A DNA stretch of 64,000 bases. Source: Variovorax sp. (lineage in GTDB: Bacteria > Pseudomonadota > Gammaproteobacteria > Burkholderiales > Burkholderiaceae_C). Location of the stretch: positions 1-64,000 of the forward strand of contig JANXTS010000071.1 of assembly GCA_025352265.1 (NCBI GenBank), written 5' to 3'. How positions within the stretch are numbered: position 1 is the first letter of the stretch; each line of letters opens with the position of its first letter. Positions 1 through 9,957 of this stretch are shown here, one piece after another. The notes beneath the pieces were generated by a model. It saw only the letters and a list, made by a program, of their open reading frames with translations. It was not told where the DNA came from and did not search any database. Both the position numbers and the translations under genes were made by a program.

Positions 1-39
1 AAGCTCGAGCGTGGCGGTGGGTACTGCCGAAGTGGTCAT
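1..39 (-). CDS. N-terminal 13 codons of a gene running off the left edge
   Basis: An ATG on the minus strand at 39 opens a frame that stays open to the window edge and begins MTTSAVPTATLEL. A purine-rich GAAGAGA lies about 7 nt upstream, and the preceding gene on the same strand (iorB) stops at 51, so the spacing fits a co-transcribed third gene after iorA-iorB. Too little is visible to assign a function. It could be a chance start. Confidence 0.4.
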   Translation of the reverse strand, partial: MTTSAVPTATLEL

Positions 40-50
40 GTGGTGTCTCT

Positions 51-1550
51 TCAGCCTAGCGCATGCTGTATCAGCGCAGCCTGCAGCTTGTGCCCGTGTT
101 CGTCGGCGAGCGCCGCATCGCGCAGCTCGCGCAAGGTCGCAGGCGCCAGCATCGCACCGGCGCGCTCGACCGAGCGCATCAAGGTGTCGTAGTTGCGGAT
201 GCCGCGTTCGTGCGTGTCGCTGTAGCCCTTGACCAGACGCTGGCATTGGGCGATTTCGACCGCCAGTTCGGGGTTGCGCTGGGCGGTGGACGCGATGCGT
301 TGCAGCCACTCTTCGATGCGGCGATTTTCTTGGGCATAGCGCATGGTCGAGCGGCGCCAGCGCTTCATGCTCGCCACCGTGCGCAGCATCAGGTAGCCGT
401 GCAACGAACTGGTCTGGATCACGCGGCCGTGTTGCGTGAAGCGCTCGACCAGCTTCCTCGGGATGGTGGATGCCATGAGCCAGCGACCGAGGACGCCGGG
501 TAGCGTCTCGCAGATTTCCTGCATGCGTGGGTGCATGTACTCATTGATGGCGAGCACCTGATCCGACTGCACGCGGACCTCGCCACGAACGCGCTGGAAA
601 CGCGTCGCGCGGGTCTTCAATGCAGCGACACGGGCGGTGTCTTCGTAGGACATCCACAGCGCGAGATGCCGTGCGGTTTCACGCAGCAACCGTTGCCCGT
701 CGCTCGCGGGCAGCGCGGCGATGGACGCCATGCGGTCGAGGTACAGGCTGGCGTAATCCAGGTCCTGATAATCGATGGAGCGGCGCACACCTTCGAGCAG
801 CAGATCGTGTGCCGGCAAGGGAAAGTCACGCTGCACGCGCTCGACCAATGCACGCACGGCCGGGTGGCGCGGTTGCGGGACGGGAGCGGGAACGAAGGCC
901 TCCGCCGGTGTCTCCCCATCGTCGCCCGCTTGCGCTCTCGTGAATGCAGAACCGAAGGCCTTCAAGCTCGGCTTCACGCCGACACCGCCGCGCTCGATGG
1001 TCGTTTCGAACTGCGTGCGGCTGAACGGCAGCACGCCCGATCCCGCCAGCGCACCGAAGAGCACAGCGCTGATCACACTTCCCGAGGCTTCGGCCGCCTG
1101 TGCCATGTCGAAGCGGATGAAGCGCCTTGCGGCTTTGCTGGTGTGCGCCAGCAGCTGCGCGCTGTCGACGCGGCCGTCGCCGAGCGCACTCTTCTCGGCG
1201 ATCGAATACACGCGATGCGTCGACGCGATGAGCGTGGTGCGGTCGTTGGTAACAAGGCCGCGCTGCACGGCGCGACCTGCTTCCATCAGCTCCGATGCCA
1301 GTACCACATCGACATCGCCCGGCAGCGGCATCAGCGCCAGCACTGGCCGGCCGCCATCCGCCTCGGCTTGCGCGATCGGGTACAGCTCGACGTAGTAGAT
1401 GGTCGCGCCGGTGCGCTGCGCCACGCCCGGCACCGAAGTGGTTTGCGCGACGTAGCCGTTGGCTTCGCCCATGTCGACGATCCAGTCGGCCAGCACGCCG
1501 CCGCCCTCGCCGCCCATGGCCAATATCGCGATCTTTAGAGGCTGTGTCAT
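51..1550 (-). CDS. iorB: Indolepyruvate oxidoreductase, beta-subunit family (long form)
   Basis: The predicted 499-residue protein opens with a glycine-rich segment (GGEGGG, residues 13-18), typical of the gamma/beta domain of 2-oxoacid:ferredoxin oxidoreductases. Classical archaeal IorB is only about 200 residues. Here roughly 280 extra C-terminal residues follow, as in the long proteobacterial form. Together with IorA it should oxidatively decarboxylate indolepyruvate or other aryl pyruvates to the acyl-CoA in the cytoplasm. The ATG lies 3 nt after the iorA stop, so the two are an operon. Family assignment is secure. The exact substrate is inferred from the family. Confidence 0.85.
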   Translation of the reverse strand: MTQPLKIAILAMGGEGGGVLADWIVDMGEANGYVAQTTSVPGVAQRTGATIYYVELYPIAQAEADGGRPVLALMPLPGDVDVVLASELMEAGRAVQRGLVTNDRTTLIASTHRVYSIAEKSALGDGRVDSAQLLAHTSKAARRFIRFDMAQAAEASGSVISAVLFGALAGSGVLPFSRTQFETTIERGGVGVKPSLKAFGSAFTRAQAGDDGETPAEAFVPAPVPQPRHPAVRALVERVQRDFPLPAHDLLLEGVRRSIDYQDLDYASLYLDRMASIAALPASDGQRLLRETARHLALWMSYEDTARVAALKTRATRFQRVRGEVRVQSDQVLAINEYMHPRMQEICETLPGVLGRWLMASTIPRKLVERFTQHGRVIQTSSLHGYLMLRTVASMKRWRRSTMRYAQENRRIEEWLQRIASTAQRNPELAVEIAQCQRLVKGYSDTHERGIRNYDTLMRSVERAGAMLAPATLRELRDAALADEHGHKLQAALIQHALG

Positions 1551-1553
1551 GGC

Positions 1554-3779
1554 TCAGAACGCGTACGCTTCGCGGCGCTTGGCTTCGCCGCGCTGGAGCC
1601 AGCCAATCACGCCGGCGCGCACGCGTTCGCGAACGCGGTCCCAGCGGCTCGGGTTGCTGATGACCTGCGCCTTGTAGAACGATGGGCAGAGCACTGCGGC
1701 ATGCGACACCTCGCCGCAGACGCCGCAGCCGACGCAGGTATCCAGAACCGTCGCGACCGGATCGGTGCGCAGCGGATCGGGATTGGGCTTGATCGACAGC
1801 GAGGGGCAGCCCGACAGGCGGATGCACGAGTGGTCGCCGGTGCAGGTGTCGGAATCGACGCCGAACTTGTCGCGCACCATGCGCTTGCCGTCGGCGATCG
1901 CCTTGCGCACCAGCGGCTTTTCGCGGCGCTGCTTGTTGAGCATGCACTCCGATTGCGCGATCAAGACTTTCGGGCCTTTCGTCGTGGTGGTGAGCGCATC
2001 TCTGAGCACGTCGCGCATGCCGGCGACGTCGTAGGTGCGGCGCAACGTCTTCACCCATTCGACGCCGACGCCGCGCACCGCACGCTCGATCGCATGGCCG
2101 GTGCTGCGCGTCTTGTTGACGGCGTGCGACGAAAGGATGTCCTGCCCGCCCGTAGCGGAGGTGTAGTTATTGTCGACGATGACCGTGAGGTTGTCGCTCT
2201 TGTTGAAGACCGCGTTCGCGATGCCGCTGGTCAGGCCGTTGTGCCAGAAGCCGCCGTCGCCCATCATCGAAATGGCGCGCTTGCCGGCCGGTGCGTTCAG
2301 CGCCGACGCGCCTGCGCCACCGAGGCCGTAGCCCATCGTGGTGTTGCCGATGTTGAAGGGCGGCAAGATAGAGAAGAGATGGCAGCCGATGTCCGCGCTG
2401 ACGTGGTGCGCGCCCAGTTCACGCTCGACCAGCTTCATCGCACTGAAGATCGGCCGCTCCGGGCAGCCGGTGCAAAAGCCCGGTGGCCGTGCATGCACCA
2501 CATCGCCCAACGCGCTGGACGGCAATGCCGGCTCGGGCGCGTTGTCGACGCCGATCTGCGCGACCTCCATCAGCGGGATGATCTTGCGTGCTGGCGAGGA
2601 CATTGAAGCCGGTGCGACTGTCGCTTTCGCGGCAATGGGCAGCGGCGAAAGGCGGTCGTACCGTTCGCAAAAGCTGCGGGTGCCTTTCAGCAATTCAGAC
2701 GATGTGTACTCGCCGGCCACCGGCAGCATGTCCTTGCCGTGCAGCGCCGTGGTCGAGCAATGCTGGCGCAGGATGGTGGCGAGGTTCTGCTCGACGAAGT
2801 TGGGCTGGCCCTCCTCCACGATCATCACCGCGCGCTTGCCTTCGCAGAATCGGATGACTTCGCTCTCGATCACCGGATAGGCCACGTTCATCACATAGAG
2901 CGGCACCTGGGTATTGCCGTAGACATCTGCCAGGCCGAGCCGCTCCAGGGCGCGCAGCAGCGTGTTGTAGCTGCCGCCCTGCACGATGATCCCGATGTCA
3001 TCATCGTCTTCCGAGAAGAACTCGTTGAGTTCGCGCTCCTCGATGAAGCGCACCGCGGCGGGCCAGCGCTCCTTGATCTTTTCCTGCTCGTGCAAGAAGC
3101 TCGCCGGCGGCAACACGATGCGGCTGACGTCGCGCTGCGGGTTCTCCAGCGCTTGCTTGAGCGTGAACTTGGCGCGCTTGTTGTCGCCCGCGATGAAGTG
3201 GCCGTGCACGTGGCAGGCGCGGATGCGCAGTTGCAGCATCACTGGCGTGTTGCTGGCTTCGGAAAGGTCGAAGCCCTGCTTCACCGCATCGACGATGCTG
3301 GGCAAGTTGGGCCGCGGATCGAGCAGCCAGATCTGCGACTTCATGGCGAAGGCGTGGCTGCGCTCCTGCATGATCGAAGAGCCCTCGCCGTAGTCCTCGC
3401 CGACGATGATCAATGCGCCGCCGGTAACGCCGCCCGAAGCAAGATTGGCCAGCGCATCGGAGGCCACGTTGGTGCCCACGGTGGCCTTGAAAGTGACGGC
3501 GCCCCGTAGCGGGTAGTTGACCGATGCGGCCAGAGTAGCGGCGGCCGTGGCCTCGCTCGCGCTGTTCTCGAAACGGATACCGTGCTCGGCGAGGATGTCC
3601 TGCGCATCGGCCAGCACGTCCATCAGGTGCGAGATGGGCGCGCCCTGGTAGCCGGCCACGTAAGAGACCCCGGATTCGAGCAAAGCCTTGGTGACCGCCA
3701 GAATGCCTTCACCTCGAAATACCTCTCCGCCGGGAAGGCGAAGTTTCTTGACTTCTTCGACGAAGGAACGCTCAGCCAT
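1554..3779 (-). CDS. iorA: Indolepyruvate ferredoxin oxidoreductase, alpha subunit
   Basis: The product is 741 residues from the ATG at 3779, which is preceded by AAGAAAG. An upstream in-frame start at 3866 overlaps the promoter and is less likely. The N-terminal part is a pyrimidine-binding/transketolase-like domain. A thiamine-diphosphate motif (GDGGFWHNG followed by DNNYTSA) sits near residue 510. Cysteine clusters in the last ~100 residues (CTGDHSC, CVGCGVC) form a ferredoxin-like Fe-S domain. It carries the TPP and Fe-S centres of the IorAB complex for aryl-pyruvate catabolism. It is transcribed divergently from a MarR regulator, which probably controls it. Confidence 0.9.
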   Translation of the reverse strand: MAERSFVEEVKKLRLPGGEVFRGEGILAVTKALLESGVSYVAGYQGAPISHLMDVLADAQDILAEHGIRFENSASEATAAATLAASVNYPLRGAVTFKATVGTNVASDALANLASGGVTGGALIIVGEDYGEGSSIMQERSHAFAMKSQIWLLDPRPNLPSIVDAVKQGFDLSEASNTPVMLQLRIRACHVHGHFIAGDNKRAKFTLKQALENPQRDVSRIVLPPASFLHEQEKIKERWPAAVRFIEERELNEFFSEDDDDIGIIVQGGSYNTLLRALERLGLADVYGNTQVPLYVMNVAYPVIESEVIRFCEGKRAVMIVEEGQPNFVEQNLATILRQHCSTTALHGKDMLPVAGEYTSSELLKGTRSFCERYDRLSPLPIAAKATVAPASMSSPARKIIPLMEVAQIGVDNAPEPALPSSALGDVVHARPPGFCTGCPERPIFSAMKLVERELGAHHVSADIGCHLFSILPPFNIGNTTMGYGLGGAGASALNAPAGKRAISMMGDGGFWHNGLTSGIANAVFNKSDNLTVIVDNNYTSATGGQDILSSHAVNKTRSTGHAIERAVRGVGVEWVKTLRRTYDVAGMRDVLRDALTTTTKGPKVLIAQSECMLNKQRREKPLVRKAIADGKRMVRDKFGVDSDTCTGDHSCIRLSGCPSLSIKPNPDPLRTDPVATVLDTCVGCGVCGEVSHAAVLCPSFYKAQVISNPSRWDRVRERVRAGVIGWLQRGEAKRREAYAF

Positions 3780-3837
3780 CGTGGGTCTTTCTTGTTGCGC
3801 GTGGAGGATGGGCTTCCGTTGCCACATCACGCTTCCT

Positions 3838-3866
3838 ATAATGTTGACAAATGAATGTATCCACAA
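3838..3866 (-). promoter_or_regulatory. Predicted sigma70 promoter of iorAB
   Basis: On the minus strand TTGTGG (-35, 3861-3866) and CATTAT (-10, 3838-3843) are separated by exactly 17 bp, about 60 nt upstream of the iorA ATG. A perfect TTGACA on the plus strand (3844-3849) overlaps it and may serve as the -35 of the divergent MarR gene. An imperfect dyad (ATACATTCAT, minus strand) lies in the spacer and is a plausible MarR operator. All of this is by inspection only. Confidence 0.5.
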
Positions 3867-3923
3867 TCATGAATAACCCTGTGCATGCAAGCAGCGTGCC
3901 CGAGGCGACTGTGGCCAGCCTTC

Positions 3924-4400
3924 ATGGCTAAGCAACCCGCCGAGCCACATCGCTTTGTAGACGACTACCTGCCCGCGCTACTGGCCCAGGCCAGCGAGCT
4001 GATCTCTTCGGAATTTCACGCGGTGGCGCGGCAGCAGGGGTTTTCCATTTCGGAGTGGCGCGTGATGGCGTCGCTCGCTGGCAGCGAGCCGGTCAGCATC
4101 GGCCAACTTGCGCAAGTGACCGTGACCAAGCAACCAACGGTAACGCGTCTGCTCGACCGCATGGAATCACGCGGACAGGTCGAGCGATTGCCCCATGAAA
4201 GTGATCGTCGCATCACGCTGGTGCGAATCACGAAAAAAGGTTTGAAAGCAGTCGACCATTTGATGGAACTCGCGCGCGACCACGAGCGGCGCGTGCTCGA
4301 ACCCTTTGGCCTGCGACGCGCCGACGAACTAAAGCACACGCTGCGACAGATGATCGACCAGCATGTGCATGTGCCGGTCGAGGCACCAGAAGAAGACTGA
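3924..4400 (+). CDS. MarR-family transcriptional regulator
   Basis: The product is 158 residues from the ATG at 3924. A start at 3885 would add 13 residues that do not look like MarR sequence. The central winged-helix part contains the typical run ISEWRVMASL and a recognition segment TVTKQPTVTRLLDRMESRG, followed by the wing DRRITLVRIT. MarR proteins are cytoplasmic dimers that release DNA on binding an aromatic ligand. Its head-to-head position with iorAB makes indolepyruvate or an aryl acid metabolite the likely signal, which is inference. It converges with the downstream dehydrogenase gene. Confidence 0.85.
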   Translation: MAKQPAEPHRFVDDYLPALLAQASELISSEFHAVARQQGFSISEWRVMASLAGSEPVSIGQLAQVTVTKQPTVTRLLDRMESRGQVERLPHESDRRITLVRITKKGLKAVDHLMELARDHERRVLEPFGLRRADELKHTLRQMIDQHVHVPVEAPEED

Positions 4401-4429
4401 GCTCTACCAGGAAAGCCTGGTCACGGCCT

Positions 4430-5475
4430 CTATGAGAGGGTCGCTTTTGCGGCAGCACGCCAGAGCCCTGCATGCCGCAGCTCGCCCAATGTGCGCGACA
4501 AAACGTCGCGCCGGTACGCGGCGATGTCGCGGCCTTGGTAGTCGTAGAAGCCGCTGCCGGTCTTCAGGCCGAGCCGCCCTTCTTCGATCATGCGATCGAC
4601 GATGGCCGGTGCGGTGTAGCGCTCCTTGCTGAGCGATGCCGACATCTCGCGGCTCGCGTGATGCAGGATGTCGCAGCCACCGAAGTCGATGAACTCGACC
4701 ACGCCGATCGCAGCAAAGCGAAGGCCGAGTCCGTAGCGCGTCGCCTTGTCGATCTCTTCGGCGGTGGCGGCGCCCTCCTCGATCATGCGGGCCGCCTCGT
4801 TCATCACCAGCGCCTGCAGCCGCGGCACGATGTAGCCCGGCGAGGCGCCGCATACGACAGGCAGCTTGCCGATTTCTTCCATCAGCGACTTGGTGCGCGC
4901 CAGCACTGCGGCATCGGTGCCGGGATGGCAACTGAGTTCCACGATCGGGATCACGTAGGCCGGATTGAGCCAGTGCATGTTGAGAAAGCGCGCCGGCAAA
5001 CGCACCATCGCGGCAAGCTGTGTCACCAGGATGCTGCTGGTCGTTGACGTCAGGATCGCGTCGTCGCGGCAATGACGATTGAGCTGCTCGAAGGCCTCGC
5101 GCTTGGCCTCCATCGTTTCCGGAACGCCTTCGAAGACCAGCTCGGCTGCCGCCAACGCCTGTGGCGCTTCAGAGGCACTCACGAACTCCACGCGTGCGGC
5201 AATGGCCCGAACCTGCGCCGCATCGATGACGCCGAGTTGGGCGAGCCCCCGAGCGCACCTTCGATCTCCGCACTCGCTTCATCGCAGAGACGATGCCAGG
5301 CTTCGTCACTGCGCTGGCGCAAATCGATCAACGAGATCCGGTGTCCGGCGTAGGCGAAGGCGATCGCGATGCCGCGCCCCATGCGGCCGGCACCGACTGC
5401 GGCGAAGCGAGGCAGCGGTGTCAACGGCGTCAACGGTGTCGACGGTGTCGACGGGACAAGTGACTCATTCGCCAT
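4430..5475 (-). pseudogene. 3-hydroxyacyl-CoA dehydrogenase, frameshifted
   Basis: The N-terminal frame (ATG at 5475) carries the NAD-binding motif GAGRMGRG at residues 28-35. It runs out of frame after EIEGALGG and stops at 5179. The remainder (HWLNP motif, SPGYIVPR, GLGLRFA, KTGSGFYDY) continues in another frame to 4430. The break coincides with a run of five C's (plus strand 5246-5250). One extra base restores a continuous protein of about 348 residues reading through LAQLGVIDAAQVRAIAARVE. Such enzymes oxidise short 3-hydroxyacyl-CoA or related substrates. It overlaps the upstream opine-dehydrogenase-like gene by 11 nt. A sequencing error in the homopolymer is as likely as a true mutation. 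Confidence 0.8.
5420..5455. repeat. Four tandem 9-bp units in the dehydrogenase leader
   Basis: Four consecutive copies of GTC(A/G)ACGG(C/T/G) fill 5420-5455. On the coding (minus) strand they encode a Thr/Ser-Pro-Leu repeat linker just before the Rossmann fold. The repeat probably arose by slippage and does not touch the catalytic domain. Confidence 0.8.
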
Positions 5476-6538
5476 GGTGGAGCCTCTGCGCGAGTTCGGC
5501 CTTGCTCAACGCCGCCAGTCCCAGGCTCTCGAACGTGCGTGGCCCTTGACGCAAATCGCGGCCGAGAAAGCCGCCGACGATGGCCAGTAAGCCATGCGCG
5601 ATCGGCGCGTCCACGCCGGCATAGCGTGCGACGGAGGCCAGGAACGCAAGCCCGAGTTCCGTGTCTTCCGTGATGTAGCGGTGCGAGTGCAGATCGATGT
5701 TCTCGCGCCAATCACCGGACTTTACGAGCTGCTTGTGCGCATCGCCATACATCCATTTGTCGTTGTCGTAGTGGTCAGCCAGCGGGTAGTGCGGCGCACC
5801 TTGCCCGAAGGCTTCGCGCACTGTTATGCGTTCGCGGTCGAGCTGGTCCGTCACCGCGCGCACTGCCGGCTGCGTGCCTTCGTTGTGGATGTCCCAGCGC
5901 TCGAAGTGCTGCAACGGCGCGGCGTTCATCACCATCAAGGGCGGGTGGATGACGGGGCCCGCATTCATTAGCGCGCCAGAGAGCGCATCGCCGCAAGCAC
6001 GCACGGAGGGAAATGCTTCGCGGATCACGGCGATGGTCTCGGCTGACTTGCGCGCCGGATAAACGCCGGTCGGCAGGCGGATGGCGCGGACGGTTACGTT
6101 CACTTCGCGCTCGCCGTGCTTTCGCGCGAGGTATGGCAGGGTGCCGGTCTCGGCCCAGGCCACGTCGGCGAGATTGCCCGTCTGCTTCACCAGCCTCGCC
6201 ATCACATAGCTTCCGAATGTGCCCGGCGGAAGGAACACCACCTGCCCGTCGACCAAGTGCGGCGCCATTGCAAGCGCGATGTCGTGCTGCGCGATGGCGG
6301 GAGTGGGTATGACGATCAGCTTTACCCCGTGGAGTGCCGCGGCGATGTCGGCCGTGGCGAGCGCCAACGGCACCTCGCGCACGCCGGCGGCATCCTTCAG
6401 GGTGATAGCTCCGGCGCGGACGACCGGCTCTAGCGCGGTCGCATCACGACGCCACAAATGCACTTCATGGCCGGCTTCAGACAGGTCCGCGGCGGCCGCA
6501 TGGGCGCCATGACCTCCACCAAGAATCGCAATTTTCAT
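5465..6538 (-). CDS. NAD/NADP octopine/nopaline dehydrogenase family protein
   Basis: The predicted 357-residue protein begins MKIAILGGGHGAHAAAADL, a classic Rossmann start with GGGHGAHA at residues 7-14. The C-terminal half contains the family-type segment ALMNAGPVIHPP and a conserved HNEG. Opine dehydrogenases reductively join an amino acid to a 2-oxo acid. Many bacterial members are of unknown substrate. It ends 11 nt inside the start of the hydroxyacyl-CoA dehydrogenase gene, so the two are likely co-expressed from the promoter at 6577-6605. Whether it is linked functionally to iorAB is unknown. Confidence 0.8.
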   Translation of the reverse strand: MKIAILGGGHGAHAAAADLSEAGHEVHLWRRDATALEPVVRAGAITLKDAAGVREVPLALATADIAAALHGVKLIVIPTPAIAQHDIALAMAPHLVDGQVVFLPPGTFGSYVMARLVKQTGNLADVAWAETGTLPYLARKHGEREVNVTVRAIRLPTGVYPARKSAETIAVIREAFPSVRACGDALSGALMNAGPVIHPPLMVMNAAPLQHFERWDIHNEGTQPAVRAVTDQLDRERITVREAFGQGAPHYPLADHYDNDKWMYGDAHKQLVKSGDWRENIDLHSHRYITEDTELGLAFLASVARYAGVDAPIAHGLLAIVGGFLGRDLRQGPRTFESLGLAALSKAELAQRLHHGE

Positions 6539-6576
6539 GTTCGGAGTTCGAGAATGCAGACGTCGATTAAGTCAAT

Positions 6577-6605
6577 ACATTACTTTTCATTGATTCATGT
6601 GTCAA
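6577..6605 (-). promoter_or_regulatory. Predicted sigma70 promoter of the opine-dehydrogenase-like gene
   Basis: A perfect TTGACA (minus strand, 6600-6605) is followed after 17 bp by TAATGT (6577-6582), about 40 nt upstream of the ATG at 6538. The surrounding 60 bp are distinctly AT-rich against the GC-rich genome. Confidence 0.5.
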
Positions 6606-6632
6606 TCATGATCTTCAGCTTCGAACGATTGC

Positions 6633-7313
6633 CTAGACCTCTGCCCAAAGCCTCAGCAGGTTGTGATAATGGCCCGTCAGCGCAACCGTTTCAACCGACT
6701 CACCCAGCCGCGTTCGCAACGACTGAATGCTTTGATCGAGGCCGAAAAGCATCTCCCGCTGATGGTTGTCACGCACCATGCTCTGCAACCAGAAGAAGGA
6801 GCAAATCCGCACGCCGCGGGTCACGGGATGCACCTGATGCAGACTGCTCGACGGGTACAGCACGAGGTCGCCGGCAGGCAACTTAACTTCATGCGTACCG
6901 TAGTTGTCGACAACCTCGAGTTCACCACCGTCGTAGTCGTCAGGGTCGCTCAGAAACAGCGTGCACGACAAGTCGGTGCGCAGTTGCTCGCCGGTGCCGG
7001 GTACCGATCGAACCGAGCCGTCGACATGCAGGCCGTAGTGCTCGCCGCCCTCGTAGCGATTGAAGAGCGGCGGGACGAAACGGAACGGCAGCGCAGCCGA
7101 ATGAAAGAGCGCATTGCGCGACAGTGCGCTTTGCACTGTCTTTGCGAGTTCGTGACCCACCACCGAATGCTCAGCTAACTGGCGATTGCGTTTCACCCTC
7201 GCGCCCTGCTCACCCACCGTTTCGCGGCCGTCCTCCCAATCAGCGTCATTCAGGGCCGATCGAATTTGGCGCACTTGGTCGAGCGTCAACACACACGGCA
7301 CATGCAACATCAT
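6633..7313 (-). CDS. piuC: PiuC-type Fe(II)/2-oxoglutarate-dependent hydroxylase
   Basis: The product is 226 residues from the ATG at 7313; another ATG 15 nt upstream is possible. It has the iron ligands HVD (in YGLHVDGS) and a distal His ([10 protein letters not shown]), with the 2-oxoglutarate-binding Arg in [10 protein letters not shown]. This is the PKHX/PiuC family of about 226 residues, commonly encoded next to catecholate siderophore receptors. Its physiological substrate is not established. It lies 103 nt downstream of the TonB receptor gene on the same strand, so iron/Fur control is expected. Confidence 0.88.
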   Translation of the reverse strand: MMLHVPCVLTLDQVRQIRSALNDADWEDGRETVGEQGARVKRNRQLAEHSVVGHELAKTVQSALSRNALFHSAALPFRFVPPLFNRYEGGEHYGLHVDGSVRSVPGTGEQLRTDLSCTLFLSDPDDYDGGELEVVDNYGTHEVKLPAGDLVLYPSSSLHQVHPVTRGVRICSFFWLQSMVRDNHQREMLFGLDQSIQSLRTRLGESVETVALTGHYHNLLRLWAEV

Positions 7314-7416
7314 TTTCAGGAGCCTCACAAGAAAAAAGCCATGACTGCGAGATGGGGCTCGGAGCGTCGCACCGCTTTCGGTGCGACCCTGTGTAGTCAG
7401 TCGACGGGATCGTGGA

Positions 7417-9828
7417 TCAGAAGGCGAAGTTCGCGGTCACGCGGTAGCTGCGTGGCGCACCTGGCGTGTAGCGGTAACCACTCTTGTTGATGGCGGCCAC
7501 ATAGTCCTTGTCGGCCAGGTTGTAGACGTTCAATTGCAAGTCGATGTTCTTGTTGATGCGATAGGAAGCCATCGCATCGAACACCCAGTAAGAGTCGGTG
7601 TATGCGGGCGTGCCTACTGCACTATCGGTCCCGCGCTTGAGCTGGCCGTTGTAGCGTGCGCCCCCGCCAACGGTCAGGCCGAACGGAAACTGATAGGTCG
7701 TCCATGATGTGAAGGCCGACTTGGGCGTGTATGCCAGTACGGCGGAACCGTCGGACGTCACCGCCGGGCCGCTCGGCACGCTGGTGTTCATCGTGGTGAA
7801 GCCCGCACTGACACCCCAATTGTCGGTAATGGTTCCAGCCGCGCCGAGCTCGATGCCCTGCACGCGCTTCTTGCCGGTCTGGTAGTACAGCAGCGTCGTC
7901 GTGTCCTGCACGACTTCATTGCTTACCTCCGTGCGATAGATGGCTGCCGTTAGTGCCAGGCGCTTGTGCAGCAGATCCCACTTGGTGCCGAACTCGACGG
8001 TATCGGCTTTCTGCGGCTTGAAGTCGGTGCGGCTGGCACTGCTGCCGGTGCCGCCGGAAGCCAGTGCAAAGTTGTTGCCGCCAGGAGGTTGTGCCGAGGT
8101 GCCGTAGGCCAGGTAGATGCTGGCGATATCGATCGGCTTGTAGACCACGCCGAGCTTGCCGGTGAAGAGGTTGTCGGAGGTGTTCAACGACGTCGGCACC
8201 AGCGTTCCCACCGGCAGGTTGGGGTACGCCGCCGCGGTCGACAGGGATGTCGCGCTGTAGTCCGTGCTGTAGTGGTCGATTCGCAATCCACCTGTCAGTT
8301 GCCACTGTTCGTTGAACTTCATCGTGTCGAAGACGTAGGCACCGATGGTGTTGGTCTTGCAATCGCTGTTGGCACCACTCGCAAGTCGCGTGTATCCAAC
8401 GACGTTGGCGTCAGGCGCATACAGATTTGCCACCGGCCAGCTCCCATTGTTCAAAACCCGGCCATTGAAGGTCGCGCCGGGGGCGAAGTAGCCGTGGGCC
8501 TCCTGCTCTTCACTGATCAATTCGACGCCAGCGTTCATTGTGTGACCGATCGAACCCGTGTCGAACTTGGCGCTGACGCTGGTCTGATTCAGAAAGATCT
8601 TGTTGACCTGGTCCTTGTTGGTCGGCTGGTTCCGCGTCATGGTCCATGTCAACGGATTGGCCGCATTGGGCGTGGCGAGAAATGCTGCGGTGGCGGCAGT
8701 GGGCACGACGCCCGGAACGCCCGCTGCGGTCCGGGTGCCGGCGGTCAGGCCACCGAGCATGAACGACGTCAGCATGTAGTCCTGTGTCGTCTTTCCGAAA
8801 CGGGTGCTGTTGCGCACCGTGATGTCCGGGGTGATGTCGTGCTCGAAGCGGGCGGTGAACATGTCCGACGTGATGTCGTCGAAGTCGGAGCTCGTTCCGT
8901 AGAAGTTGTTCGAGTTGACCGGCTGCGCGCTGTTCAGGAACGTGCGCCGCACGACAGGACGCGTGATCGCAATCGCGTCTGGCGTGGTGTATCCCGGCAA
9001 ACCGATGGTCGGCACGCCGCCATCAGGCACGTTGTTCTGCTTGATGTGGACATAGTCGAAGTACATGCGGGTCGGCGTACCCAAACCGAGCGCGAGCGAG
9101 GGAGCGACGCCCCAGCGCTTGTTCTTGACGTTGTCGCGGCCTGGCACGCCCCCGTCTTCGTCGACCACGTTGAGCCGGAACGCAGCGCCGGAACCGCCGG
9201 GACCGCTGAGCGATTTGTTCCAGTCGATCGTGCCGCGCTTGAAGTCTGCGCTGCCGCCGGTGAGCGAGCCCATGAAGGCGTCGCTCAGCGTCGGCTTCTT
9301 GGTGATCAGGTTGATGTAACCCGTCGGCGAGGTACGGCCGGTGTCGGTGCCGGCCGGGCCCTTGACGACCTCGACCTGCTGGATATTGAACACATCGCGC
9401 GACACGGAACCGGTATCGCGAACCCCATCCACGAAGATGCTGCTCGAGGTGTCGAAGCCGCGCATGTAGATGGCGTCGCCGGTGCTGGTGCTGCCGTTTT
9501 CGCCGAGGTAGAACGCGCCTGCGCCAGCCGTGTTGCGCAATGCTTCACTCAGGGTTGTCGCGGTCTGGTCCCGCATGAGGCGCTCGCCAATGATTTGAAT
9601 CGTTTGCGGGGTGTCGAGCAGCGGCGCGGTGAACTTGGGATTGGCCGACGCATCGGCTTTGTATTCGCCCGCCACCGACTCATGAACACGGATTTCCTGC
9701 AGCGTGTTGGTGGGAGCAGTTTGCGCGACTGCGGGCATTGCAAATGCCATCAGCGTGGCGGCAGCAGCGCCCGACAGTTGAGGAACGGCGCGCGCGACGG
9801 CGTGCTTGCGGCTCTTGATGTAGGCCAT
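7417..9828 (-). CDS. TonB-dependent catecholate siderophore receptor (Fiu-like)
   Basis: The product is 803 residues from the ATG at 9828, preceded by GGAGAA. It has a basic N-terminus and a signal peptide ending near AVAQ. The plug domain follows ([22 protein letters not shown], slightly under 100 residues in) and then a long beta-barrel ending in the outer-membrane signature ...RVTANFAF with a terminal Phe. No extra N-terminal signalling domain is seen, so it is a pure transporter. It should import ferric catecholates across the outer membrane using TonB energy. A Fur box lies about 130 bp upstream, and piuC follows in the same direction. Confidence 0.9.
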   Translation of the reverse strand: MAYIKSRKHAVARAVPQLSGAAAATLMAFAMPAVAQTAPTNTLQEIRVHESVAGEYKADASANPKFTAPLLDTPQTIQIIGERLMRDQTATTLSEALRNTAGAGAFYLGENGSTSTGDAIYMRGFDTSSSIFVDGVRDTGSVSRDVFNIQQVEVVKGPAGTDTGRTSPTGYINLITKKPTLSDAFMGSLTGGSADFKRGTIDWNKSLSGPGGSGAAFRLNVVDEDGGVPGRDNVKNKRWGVAPSLALGLGTPTRMYFDYVHIKQNNVPDGGVPTIGLPGYTTPDAIAITRPVVRRTFLNSAQPVNSNNFYGTSSDFDDITSDMFTARFEHDITPDITVRNSTRFGKTTQDYMLTSFMLGGLTAGTRTAAGVPGVVPTAATAAFLATPNAANPLTWTMTRNQPTNKDQVNKIFLNQTSVSAKFDTGSIGHTMNAGVELISEEQEAHGYFAPGATFNGRVLNNGSWPVANLYAPDANVVGYTRLASGANSDCKTNTIGAYVFDTMKFNEQWQLTGGLRIDHYSTDYSATSLSTAAAYPNLPVGTLVPTSLNTSDNLFTGKLGVVYKPIDIASIYLAYGTSAQPPGGNNFALASGGTGSSASRTDFKPQKADTVEFGTKWDLLHKRLALTAAIYRTEVSNEVVQDTTTLLYYQTGKKRVQGIELGAAGTITDNWGVSAGFTTMNTSVPSGPAVTSDGSAVLAYTPKSAFTSWTTYQFPFGLTVGGGARYNGQLKRGTDSAVGTPAYTDSYWVFDAMASYRINKNIDLQLNVYNLADKDYVAAINKSGYRYTPGAPRSYRVTANFAF

Positions 9829-9957
9829 GAGGGGTTCTCCGGAAGATCGGCAAATGAGAACTCGACTGGCGGGTCCCACGCGAGCAGCCCGCAAGGGGCG
9901 CCGAAGGGATTTGGCTGGATGAGCTGGGTCGCGGCACACGCCACGAAACATCCGTAA

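Noticed and set aside
3885-3923. Earlier start for the MarR regulator
   Set aside because: The extra 13 residues are not MarR-like and lie close to the predicted promoter.
7966-9957. A 663-codon open frame on the plus strand opposite the TonB receptor gene
   Set aside because: It is a GC-rich antisense frame of a well-supported receptor, with no recognisable domain and low-complexity composition.
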